Assembly (NCBI GenBank): GCA_934635045.1
Contig: CAKTZA010000028.1
Span: forward strand, 1-44,349
Direction: 5' to 3'
Source: an uncultured Kiritimatiellota bacterium
Lineage (GTDB): Bacteria; Verrucomicrobiota; Kiritimatiellia; RFP12; UBA1067
DNA: 44,349 nucleotides
This document shows, one piece after another, positions 6,834 through 14,341 of this stretch. The notes beneath the pieces are model-generated. The model searched no databases, had not been told where the DNA came from, and saw only the letters and a list, made by a program, of their open reading frames with translations. Each line of letters opens with the position of its first letter. Position 1 is the stretch's first letter. The translations under genes were made by a program, and so were the position numbers.

Positions 6834-9629
6834 CTATCTTTCCACCACATAATGGAACGTCGCCGTGCCATCGCGACCGGCAGTCGCCGCCGTGAACCGC
6901 AGGCTCCCGTCCTCGTACTGCGCAGGGACGGCATACCGCACCGCGCCCGCCTCCGAAAGCGCGAAGACCTTCCAGTCCGCCGCCGGCAGGGTCAGCGACA
7001 CGTCGGCCTCGGCCTTGCGCACGAGCTGCGGCGCGCGGCCCCAGTCGAAGAGGATCTTCCGCGACGCGTCCGTGAACGTGATGCCCGTGTTGACCGTATC
7101 GACCAGATGCACGAGCAGAATCTTCTTGGCGTCGCCAATCGTCGCGCCGTCCAGCGCGCTGACCCAGAGCGCCGTCGGCTCGCGGTCACCGGTCCGCACG
7201 CGCAGCGGCCCCGCCGCAAACGCGCCGCCTGGCACGTGGCCGCCGCACGTGCGCGGCGTCTCGACGACGAACATCCCCTTCTCCGCGTCGATGCGCACCG
7301 CCCCGCCGCACGCGGACGGCAGCGGATCGTCCGCGCCGAGGCCGAGCGCGCGCCGCCGCACGGCGTCCAGGCTCTTGTGCGCGTAGTCGTCCGGATAGCG
7401 GAAGACCTCGCGCACGCCGTCGGGCAGGGCGTCCGCCGCCGTCGCCGTGCCGACCTTGCCGTGCCACGTGAGCCAGTTGAGGTGATGCCACGTGTCCTCG
7501 GACGGCCCGACGTCCGCCGGACGCGCGAAGACGTCCTTCGGGACAACGCTCGCGAACTTCTTTCGCGCCTCCGGGAGGTCGCCGCGCAGGTAGAGGCAGA
7601 CGGCGGCCAGGTCTGCCGCGCGCATCACAGGGTCGCCTGCCATGACGAACGCCCCGAGCGCCGCCGAGGCCGGGTCGGCATACTGCGTGCGGTCGCCCGC
7701 GAAGTCGAAGTGCCACAGCCCGCCCCAGCCCTGGAACGCCGCCGCCGCGCCGACGAACAGGCCCTGCCCCACGCGATACGGGTTGGGCGCGCAGTAGTTC
7801 CACTCGGTGACCGTGAACGGCTTGCCCCACTCCTTGGCGAACGAAGGGAAAACCGCGCCCATCGCGTTCTGCACGGGGTTGCCCGTCCCCGCCGTGGACG
7901 GCGGCTTCCAGTTCTGCCCGAGGAAGTTCGGATGGTCCTGGTAGAAATGCCCGTCCACGTAGTCGTAGGGCTTCACGCGCGCCAGCCGCGTGTGCATCGG
8001 ATGGAACACGCCGTTCATGTCGCAGAGAAGCGCCTTGCACCCCAGCTCCTCGCGCAGGAACTGCCGCGTCCGCCGGGCGAAGCGCCGTTCGACGTCCGAG
8101 AGGAACAGCTTGAAGGCGACGGCGTGCCGCGTCGGCGCCATGACGTTTTCGGGGAAGTTCTCCGGTATGTCCGCGTAGTCGGCGGGCGACGTCTCCCGCT
8201 TGACGGCCAGCCACCTCTTCCACGCCGTCCGCCAGGCCTCGAAGCCTTCGAGGCGCGCCGTGTCGGCGCCGAGGCAGCCCTCGTTCACGAGCGAGATCCA
8301 GCCGAGCGCCGGCTCCTCCGCGAGCGACCGCCCCGTATAGACGTTCCTGTGCGCGAGGAAGTTCCGCGCGAACGCCAGATAGTTGGAGTAGACGCCTTCA
8401 TGGACCTGCACGAGCGCCTTGAAGTCCCCCATCCCGATCAGCCCGTTGCGGTCGAAGCCGACGCTCCGCCACGTGATGTTCCAGCTGCGCGAGCAGAAGA
8501 GGTCGGTCGTGAGGTAGAGCCCGTTCGCGACGCACGCGGCGACGAGCGCGTCGAAGCGCGCCATCTTCACGGGGTCGGGCGTGATGCCGTCCGGCGCGCG
8601 CTCCAGCAGCTCAGACTCCTGATGGTGGATGCGCACGGCGTTGTAGCCCATCCGCGCGAGGCGCACGGCGAGCGCATCCGCCTCAGTCTTCGTCTCGGGA
8701 CAGAGCGCGCGCGTGCAGAGGTTGACGCCGTAGAAGCGCGCCGGCACGCCCGGACGCCCCTCGAACGCGAAGTCATCCCCCCTCGCGACGATCCGCCCCC
8801 ATTTCCCGGCGGGGGCGCCCGTCGGGCGCATCGCCGAGAAGTCGAGCGGCGAGCCGGCGAGAACCGTCTTCGCGGGCTTGAACGGCACCCAGCCCTTCCC
8901 GCCGGAGATGACGTAGTTGCCGTCCGGCCCGACCGTGAGGCCGCCCGGCGCGGAAACCGCCAGGGCCACCGCCGCCGTCACGCCCGGCGCGGGACGACCC
9001 GCCATCGGAACGCACAGGATCAGCTTGCCGCCGATCTTCGGGTCGCCGGACATCTCCACGCCGACGGGACGCGGCGCGCCGAAATCGACGGTCATCCGCT
9101 CCTGTCCGTGCACATCGAACAGCGTCAGCCGCCGCACGGCGCGGTCGAAGCAGCGCGACTTCGGGTTCACGACGGGAATCTCGATTCGCGCGCCGTCCGC
9201 GACGAGCGCGCCGCCCGCGTAGTCCTCCAGCGGCAGCGTGCCACGCAGTTCCAGCGCGGCGCACGTCGCCGCCGCCTGCGGCGTGAGCGTCCATTCCGCC
9301 CGCACCGCGCCCGCCGCGTCGGCGAACGAACACCGCCCGTCCACGTCTCCCTTCGCCCCCGCCTTCAGCGGAATGAAGCACGTCCGGTTGCCGTCCCTGT
9401 CCGGCTTGAGGCCGTCCGCCGCCTCGCGCACCTCCCACGTGCCGTTGCGCACGACGTAGGCGCGCGGACGGAACTCGGCCCCCGCGCACGGGACGCGCAA
9501 AATCGCCCCGTAGGCGGGCCGCGCCTCGTTTGCCGCCGGACGCGGGGGCACGTCCGCAAACGCGCCCGGTGCCACGAAAGCCAGAAGCCCCAACAGGCAT
9601 GTCGCCGAATAGAGTCCTTTCATCTGCAT
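6834..9629 (-). CDS. Exported clan GH-A glycoside hydrolase (cellulase-like TIM barrel)
   Basis: A 931-residue exported protein with a Sec signal (MQMKGLYSATCLLGLLAFVAPGAFA). The middle third is a TIM-barrel glycosidase of clan GH-A type: FYGVNLCTRALCP, then MGYNAVRIHHQ, the acid/base E450 in WISLVNEG at the end of strand 4, and the nucleophile E609 in FTVTEWNYCAPN at strand 7. The N-terminal about 300 residues and C-terminal about 250 residues look like all-beta accessory domains. It presumably cleaves a plant or host polysaccharide in the periplasm or at the surface; the exact family (GH5, GH39 or a newer one) cannot be fixed by eye. GAGGAGG lies 7 bases before the ATG. It starts 12 bases after the adhesin-like gene, so the two form an operon. 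Confidence 0.88.
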   Translation of the reverse strand: MQMKGLYSATCLLGLLAFVAPGAFADVPPRPAANEARPAYGAILRVPCAGAEFRPRAYVVRNGTWEVREAADGLKPDRDGNRTCFIPLKAGAKGDVDGRCSFADAAGAVRAEWTLTPQAAATCAALELRGTLPLEDYAGGALVADGARIEIPVVNPKSRCFDRAVRRLTLFDVHGQERMTVDFGAPRPVGVEMSGDPKIGGKLILCVPMAGRPAPGVTAAVALAVSAPGGLTVGPDGNYVISGGKGWVPFKPAKTVLAGSPLDFSAMRPTGAPAGKWGRIVARGDDFAFEGRPGVPARFYGVNLCTRALCPETKTEADALAVRLARMGYNAVRIHHQESELLERAPDGITPDPVKMARFDALVAACVANGLYLTTDLFCSRSWNITWRSVGFDRNGLIGMGDFKALVQVHEGVYSNYLAFARNFLAHRNVYTGRSLAEEPALGWISLVNEGCLGADTARLEGFEAWRTAWKRWLAVKRETSPADYADIPENFPENVMAPTRHAVAFKLFLSDVERRFARRTRQFLREELGCKALLCDMNGVFHPMHTRLARVKPYDYVDGHFYQDHPNFLGQNWKPPSTAGTGNPVQNAMGAVFPSFAKEWGKPFTVTEWNYCAPNPYRVGQGLFVGAAAAFQGWGGLWHFDFAGDRTQYADPASAALGAFVMAGDPVMRAADLAAVCLYLRGDLPEARKKFASVVPKDVFARPADVGPSEDTWHHLNWLTWHGKVGTATAADALPDGVREVFRYPDDYAHKSLDAVRRRALGLGADDPLPSACGGAVRIDAEKGMFVVETPRTCGGHVPGGAFAAGPLRVRTGDREPTALWVSALDGATIGDAKKILLVHLVDTVNTGITFTDASRKILFDWGRAPQLVRKAEADVSLTLPAADWKVFALSEAGAVRYAVPAQYEDGSLRFTAATAGRDGTATFHYVVER

Positions 9630-9641
9630 CAGATTTCCTCC

Positions 9642-12512
9642 TCACTTGATCAGGAACAGCAGACCGCGACGCACCTTCGCGAGAACGGTGTTGCCCTTGA
9701 TCTTAAACGTCACCTTGTCCGTCGCGGTTCCATTCAGCCGGCACGTCCACCCCGACAGGTCTGTCGTCCCCGCAAGGCTCGTGGCCCGCGCGACGACGTA
9801 GGAATGCCGCGTGTCGGCGAGCAGCGTCTCCTCCGTCTCGGCGAAGCAGACCGTCGCCGTCGTCGGCAGGGTCAGCGTCCCCGTCATGTCAATCGCCGGC
9901 GTCTCGCGCGTACAGCTGAGGACGGCGTGCTCGGCGAGCGCGAGCGCGCCGGGGCCGAAGACCGTGCCCGTGAAGCCCGAAGCCGATGCCGCCCGGATCG
10001 CACCGCTGACGGAAGCGAAGACCTCGCCCGCGCCCGCAATCCCCGCCACGGACGTCGGCGCCTGAAGACGAAGCGCGGCCCCGGCCTCGACGACGACGGT
10101 CGAGCCGTCCAGCACGCCCGGCACGGCCCCCGTCTCCAGCGACTGCACGAGGCGGCGAACCTGCGCGGCGTCCAACGCCTCGGCGAAGACCTGCACGTCG
10201 TCAAGCTTGCACTCAAAATGGCTGGCCTTGGCCGGATTGTAGGCGACGTAGACCGTGCCGTTCGCGTCGATGTCGGGCGTCACGTTCGATTCGCGGCTGA
10301 CCTGAACACCGTCCTGATAGCACGTCAGCGTCTGCGTGTTCGCCTCGTAGACGAACGTGCTCGTCACGTAGCTGTTCGCCAGAATGCCGTCTGACGTCTG
10401 CTTCTCGGGGTCCCCGGACGTCTTGTCCTTCCACGCAGAACCCAGACGGCGTGGGTAGCTCCCGTTGCCGATGCGGAAGAACTTCCCCGCCGTCGTGACG
10501 TCGCCCATCGAGAACAGGTCGAGGCCCTGATCGCCGCCCGTACCGGACAGGCGGACGTTGACCGTGAACGACGCGCTGCCGGACGGGAAGTTCGCGGGCA
10601 GACCCGCGCCGTTCCATTTCAAGTAGGCGCCGTCCTTCGTGAATCGCGCGGCATGGCCGTAGTCGTCCGCGTCCGACGTCAGGCTCAGCGTCCCGCCGAC
10701 GGACTCAAGGTCGTAGCCGTTGCCGCTTGTGTCCTTGCCCGGATTCTCCGCGTCGTTGAACGCCCAGCGCGCAACCGGCGCGGGGTGCGCCGCAGACTCC
10801 GCCGTCGGCGCCGGAAACGGCTCGTCGTGAAGCGCTTTCACCTCGTCATCCGACAGCGCCCGGTTGAAAACCAGCAGCTCATCGTAGTCGGCGACAACCT
10901 TTGTTCCGATGAAAATTGCCGTGTTCCCCAGATTCCAGTCCCGTGTCCTCGTTCCGACAGGCTCTCCGTTCGCGTAAAGCGTCAGCACGGAACCGTCAAA
11001 CGTAAGGGCGTACTGCCGCCACACCCCGTTCTGCCACGGGCTCTGCCACACCCAGCCTCCCTGAAGGGTCAAGAGGGAACCCAGCGCGTAGCCGTCTGCG
11101 AACGTGGCACCCATGATGACAACATTCTCTGTCGTCTCCGTCCAGTTGCCCAAATGGAGAAAGTTGCCGCGATTTGTCCAGGTGTCTGTCTTGTCCGTGC
11201 GCACCCAGAACGAAATCGTGAACGGTGTCCTCTCCTTGATGAAGGTTTTCGCCGTCGTCTGCATCCGCGACGCGCCGTCGAAGCGGACGGCGCGCGAGCC
11301 GCCCAAGCCGTCCGCGACGGCGACGGGCGCCCCGGCCGAGACTTTCAGGTCATTCGCGCCCAGCTCATCCGTCGTGAGGTCGCTGTCGAACGAGTAGCGG
11401 CTGACGAGCCCCGCCGGATAGCCCGAAAGCGCCGTGCCGGCCGTGTCGGCGGCAACGAGCGTGCCGGACTTGACGCGCACCGTCCCCGTTAGCGCGTTCG
11501 CGCCCGACAGCGTCAGTGCCTTGCCGGGCGCGTCCAGCGCGAGCGTCCCCGCGCCCGACAGCCGCGCGCCGTACGCGCCGCCGTCCGTCACCGTCAGAGT
11601 CTTGCCGTCGGCAATCTCGATGCCGCCGGCGGCCGCGTTGCCGGACACGTCCGCAACCGTCTGATCGCGCGCGACGACGAGCGTCCCCGTCTCCTCATTG
11701 ACGATCTTCGCCTGTGGGCCGAGCGCACCCGTCACGTTCACCCGCGTCTCGCGCAGACGGAGCGTGCCCGTGAAATCGGGCGAATCGCCGGACAACGTCC
11801 ACGTCTCCCCGCCGCGCAGGGTGAACGCCCCCGCACCCGCCAGCGCGCCCGCGAACGTCCCCGCCGCACGCTTGACCGTCGCCGTCACGCAGCTGTCCAA
11901 CGCAAGGCGGTCCGCCGCGCTTTCGGACGTGAGACGGCACGTCGTGAACGATTTCTCGGCCGTGGCCCGCGCGCCGTTCCGCAAGGCGAGTTCGCCGCCC
12001 CCGTTGGCTTTCAGTCCGGCTTTCAGGGCGGCGACCACGCCGTCCAGCGTCAGGACGCCGCCACCGTAATCGCCCGTCCACACGTCGTTCAGCCACAGCG
12101 TCCCGCGGCCCGTGACAGTGACGCGCCAACCGTCCCATCCCCAATAATTGCCGACCTTGAATCGCGCATCCACTGTCGTTCCTGCCGGGATCTCGATCGT
12201 CCCGGACGCGGGCACGGCCGTCTTGTCCGACGTCCACGCGACCGTCCCCCTGTCCGCGCCGAACGTGACGGCTCCGAACCTCGTCGTCGCGTCGTTGTGG
12301 ATCGTCGTTCCGCCCGCGAGCGCCGTGAAGTCGAAATCGTTCGCCTCTGACCAGTTGGGCGTCACGTTCCAGTTGGCGGCGTCGCTCCATGAGGAGCCGT
12401 CACCACCGCCCGTCCAGACGAGCGTTTCCGCCCAGAGGCCACCGGCGGCCATTCTCGCCACCAGCGCGATCCAACACCGACTCATCTGCTGCTTCATCTT
12501 CAGTCTTTTCAT
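9642..12512 (-). CDS. Large exported LamG / autotransporter-type beta-repeat protein
   Basis: A 956-residue exported protein, with an N-terminal hydrophobic signal (CWIALVARMAAGGLWAE) followed directly by LVWTGGGDGSSWSDAANW, the usual opening of autotransporter-associated beta-strand proteins. Residues about 60-365 are Gly/Thr-rich beta-repeat sequence (SGAGTLALDAPGKALTLSGANAL type). Two LamG/concanavalin-like domains follow at about 373-560 (LVSRYSFDSDLTTDELGAND to NRALSDDEVKAL) and 584-790 (VARWAFNDAENPGKDTSGNG to AEALDAAQVRRL). The last residues are a short basic-hydrophobic tail, VRRGLLFLIK, and no autotransporter barrel is visible. It is likely a carbohydrate-binding surface protein acting with the glycosidase encoded 12 bases downstream. 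AAGGAAC precedes the ATG. Confidence 0.85.
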   Translation of the reverse strand: MKRLKMKQQMSRCWIALVARMAAGGLWAETLVWTGGGDGSSWSDAANWNVTPNWSEANDFDFTALAGGTTIHNDATTRFGAVTFGADRGTVAWTSDKTAVPASGTIEIPAGTTVDARFKVGNYWGWDGWRVTVTGRGTLWLNDVWTGDYGGGVLTLDGVVAALKAGLKANGGGELALRNGARATAEKSFTTCRLTSESAADRLALDSCVTATVKRAAGTFAGALAGAGAFTLRGGETWTLSGDSPDFTGTLRLRETRVNVTGALGPQAKIVNEETGTLVVARDQTVADVSGNAAAGGIEIADGKTLTVTDGGAYGARLSGAGTLALDAPGKALTLSGANALTGTVRVKSGTLVAADTAGTALSGYPAGLVSRYSFDSDLTTDELGANDLKVSAGAPVAVADGLGGSRAVRFDGASRMQTTAKTFIKERTPFTISFWVRTDKTDTWTNRGNFLHLGNWTETTENVVIMGATFADGYALGSLLTLQGGWVWQSPWQNGVWRQYALTFDGSVLTLYANGEPVGTRTRDWNLGNTAIFIGTKVVADYDELLVFNRALSDDEVKALHDEPFPAPTAESAAHPAPVARWAFNDAENPGKDTSGNGYDLESVGGTLSLTSDADDYGHAARFTKDGAYLKWNGAGLPANFPSGSASFTVNVRLSGTGGDQGLDLFSMGDVTTAGKFFRIGNGSYPRRLGSAWKDKTSGDPEKQTSDGILANSYVTSTFVYEANTQTLTCYQDGVQVSRESNVTPDIDANGTVYVAYNPAKASHFECKLDDVQVFAEALDAAQVRRLVQSLETGAVPGVLDGSTVVVEAGAALRLQAPTSVAGIAGAGEVFASVSGAIRAASASGFTGTVFGPGALALAEHAVLSCTRETPAIDMTGTLTLPTTATVCFAETEETLLADTRHSYVVARATSLAGTTDLSGWTCRLNGTATDKVTFKIKGNTVLAKVRRGLLFLIK

Positions 12513-12569
12513 TTTTGTTCCTTTCGTTGTTTCTTTATTGGACGAAAATGCGATTGCTAAACACGGACA

Positions 12570-12636
12570 GTCTCACACGGAGCCACGGAGAGACGGAGCG
12601 TTTCTGACTCCGTGCCTCCGTTCCTCCGTGTGAGAC
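12570..12636. repeat. CACGGAG-family hairpin element
   Basis: Left arm GTCTCACACGGAGCCACGGA and onward, right arm ACTCCGTGCCTCCGTTCCTC and onward, ending GTGTGAGAC. The loop is only a few bases, so this is the most compact copy in the window. It lies upstream of the adhesin-like gene start at 12512. Confidence 0.8.
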
Positions 12637-12728
12637 TGAACCCTGTCTCAGCGAGACAGAATCCTGTCGCACAACAGGCGAACAGCATAAGCGCGCAGAG
12701 AGCCATCAGAAGGCCCTCTGCGGCGTTT

Positions 12729-12872
12729 TCAAATAGTGTGTGTGTGTGTGTGGGGGGGGGGGGGGGTATTGGAACCGTGCGCAAACGCGGCAGAAAGCGC
12801 CCCGGCCACCGTCTCGGCAGCCGTCGCTCCACCCGCGCAGTTCTCCGCAAGAAATGTCCTTCTCGTGTTCAT
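12729..12872 (-). pseudogene. Truncated Tat-signal protein start
   Basis: The frame starts MNTRRTFLAENCAGGATAAE, a twin-arginine signal (RRTFL) with an Ala-rich hydrophobic region ending in SAAFAHG. It then enters the G15-(GT)8 tract, read as poly-Pro then His-Thr, and stops at 47 residues. The promoter is intact. The body of the gene appears to have been lost at the simple-sequence tract. Confidence 0.5.
12736..12766. repeat. (GT)8 followed by G15 simple-sequence tract
   Basis: Eight GT dinucleotides (12736-12751) run directly into fifteen G residues (12752-12766). Such tracts change length by slippage. It lies inside the frame of the truncated Tat protein. Sequencing or assembly error in the G count is also possible. 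Confidence 0.9.
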
Positions 12873-12879
12873 GCGCGAT

Positions 12880-12888
12880 ATTATATCA
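12880..12888 (-). promoter_or_regulatory. Extended -10 promoter, leaderless type
   Basis: The minus strand reads TGATATAAT, with exactly 7 bases between the hexamer (12880-12885) and the ATG at 12872, the same spacing as the pyrH and def promoters in this window. It survives in front of a broken gene. Confidence 0.6.
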
Positions 12889-13062
12889 TAAATTTTGCGT
12901 CTTGTGAGGAAATGATTCGCAAAAACTTTCGGAAGCGATTCGCACGGCTGGCGAGAAGCTGGCGAGAAGGAGGATAATACCTGTCGCAGTGCGGCATGCG
13001 ACCACGAAACGCCACCGCCGCGAAGCGTCGTAGGAATGCGTGCCTCACATGAAACGGGGAAT

Positions 13063-13110
13063 GTCTCACACGGAGATACGGAGGCACGGAGGGAAAGCGG
13101 ATGCAGTCGG
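13063..13110. repeat. CACGGAG-family half element
   Basis: Only a left arm (GTCTCACACGGAGATACGGA and onward) is present; no complementary right arm follows. The tail GGGAAAGCGGATGC is shared with the half element at 13408-13456, so the two derive from a common longer copy. Confidence 0.7.
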
Positions 13111-13134
13111 TCGATGTTGCGCACCACGACTCCC

Positions 13135-13168
13135 CCAACCCTACCACTCGAACCCTACCACTGGGGTC
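13135..13168. repeat. 34-bp repeat, copy 2
   Basis: Identical to 2260-2293 (starts CCAACCCTACCACTCGAACC, ends CACTGGGGTC), followed by two tandem copies of CAGACACTCTTTAG. Confidence 0.75.
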
Positions 13169-13210
13169 AGACACTCTTTAGCAGACACTCTTTAGCACGG
13201 AATCAAGAAT

Positions 13211-13290
13211 TTCAACGCAAAGTTCGCAAAGGGTCTTGACGCAAAGTCCGCAAAGGCTTTGCGTTACTCTCTGCGCTCTTGGCGTCAAAA
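13211..13290. repeat. ACGCAAAG-family imperfect hairpin, copy 2
   Basis: Left part TTCAACGCAAAGTTCGCAAA and onward with a second GACGCAAAGTCCGCAAAGG unit; right part GGCTTTGCGTTAC and CTCTTGGCGTCAAAA. The right half is more decayed than in the copy at 5942-6060. Confidence 0.7.
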
Positions 13291-13319
13291 AACGTCGCGA
13301 TCCCATCGTTTCGTGTTCG

Positions 13320-13383
13320 CGCGCAGAGCCGCCGAGCACGCAGAGATTCGTCCGACGCCTCTGCGTCTCTGCGTGAAGCAACG
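13320..13383. repeat. CGCAGAG-family hairpin
   Basis: Left arm CGCGCAGAGCCGCCGAGCAC with GCAGAG; right arm CCTCTGCGTCTCTGCGTG. The short loop reads ATTCGTCCGACG. Confidence 0.7.
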
Positions 13384-13407
13384 TCTCACACGACGAAACG
13401 GAATTGT

Positions 13408-13456
13408 TCTCACACGGAGAGACGGAGACACGGAGGGAAAGCGGATGCGGCGCATA
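13408..13456. repeat. CACGGAG-family half element
   Basis: Left arm TTCTCACACGGAGAGACGGA and onward, followed by GGGAAAGCGGATGC as in 13063-13110. No right arm is seen; it ends close to the stop codon of the permease gene at 13460. Confidence 0.7.
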
Positions 13457-13459
13457 CCG

Positions 13460-14341
13460 TCAGGTTTTCGCCGCGCCGAACATGACGCCCAGCAGAAGGA
13501 ACGCCACGACGGCGGGCAGCGCGACAAGCGCGGCCAGACCGACATACGCCCACGGCACGGCACCGCCTTTCGAGAGCGCATCGGAGAGATAGTAGTTTCC
13601 GACCGCCGGCAGCAGCGCCAGGAAGACGAGGCCGACCGCCGAGGCGGCGGCGTTCGCCTTGAACCGCAGGGCAAAGGCCGCAGACGCGGCGAGGAGGACA
13701 AGCGCGGGGCAGGTCAGCAGCAGCGCGACCGGCAGATACCGCACCAACTGTCGCGGCGCGAGCGCAAGTGCCGCGCCGCCGAACAGGAGCGCGAGCAGGA
13801 ACGCGAAGACAAATGACGTGAGGACGAAGCGGCAGCGCGCGAAGCGGTTCAGGGCCGCCGCGACCACAAGCGGCAGTAGGATGACCGCAACGCCCGCCGC
13901 GAGCGCCGGGCCGAAGAGGCGCGCAATGTCGCCCGTCTGCGCGGCGAGGCGTCCGCCGACGGATGCCCCCCAGACGATCGTCAGCTCCGTGCCGAAGACG
14001 ACCGTCGCGAACACGAGGTAGGCGACGAACGCCCCCGCCGTCTTCGCGAGGAAGAAGCCGCCGCGCGAGACGGGATGCGCGAGCGCCATCTCCAGCGTCC
14101 CCGACTCGACTTCGCGACGGAACGCGCCAATCGTGCCGAAGACCGCGAGAACGCATCCGCAGACGAACAGCGAGGAAAACCCGGCGTCACGCGCCATCCG
14201 CGTCGGCTCGCCGAACTGGTGGTAGTGGAACGCCGGCGCGAAGACCGTCAGCGCCAGCGCCGCGAGCAGGACAAGCAAAGACAACGGCTCCGAGAGAACC
14301 TCCAGAGCCGTCGCCTTCAGAATTGAGAGGGACTTTCTCAA
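13460..14341 (-). CDS. ABC-2-type transporter permease
   Basis: A 293-residue, strongly hydrophobic protein with about six membrane segments and the ABC-2/NosY-like signature between the first two: FRREVESGTLEMALAHPVSRGGFFLAKT, the cytoplasmic coupling region typical of GldF/NosY permeases. No ATP-binding subunit gene is in the window, so its partner must be encoded elsewhere. The best start is TTG at 14341, whose codon overlaps the stop of the upstream Pro/Ala-rich gene (TTGA), suggesting coupled translation; the open frame continues upstream in that gene's sequence but without membrane-protein character. It is the last gene of the pyrH-frr transcription unit. Substrate unknown. Confidence 0.8.
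   Translation of the reverse strand: MRKSLSILKATALEVLSEPLSLLVLLAALALTVFAPAFHYHQFGEPTRMARDAGFSSLFVCGCVLAVFGTIGAFRREVESGTLEMALAHPVSRGGFFLAKTAGAFVAYLVFATVVFGTELTIVWGASVGGRLAAQTGDIARLFGPALAAGVAVILLPLVVAAALNRFARCRFVLTSFVFAFLLALLFGGAALALAPRQLVRYLPVALLLTCPALVLLAASAAFALRFKANAAASAVGLVFLALLPAVGNYYLSDALSKGGAVPWAYVGLAALVALPAVVAFLLLGVMFGAAKT

Larger units (their letters stand above)
12513..13459. other. Gene-poor repeat island 2
   Basis: No intact gene is supported. It holds hairpin and half-hairpin copies of all three families, the (GT)8-G15 tract, a broken Tat-protein start with an intact promoter, the second 34-base repeat and a tandem of CAGACACTCTTTAG (about 13168-13195). Peptides read from the arms should not be annotated as proteins. 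Confidence 0.7.

Noticed and set aside
6600..10394. A 1264-codon plus-strand open frame opposite the glycosidase and adhesin genes
   Set aside because: Arg/Ala/Pro/Val-rich translation with no domain, the usual antisense shadow of GC-rich genes; the minus strand has signal peptides, ribosome sites and catalytic motifs.
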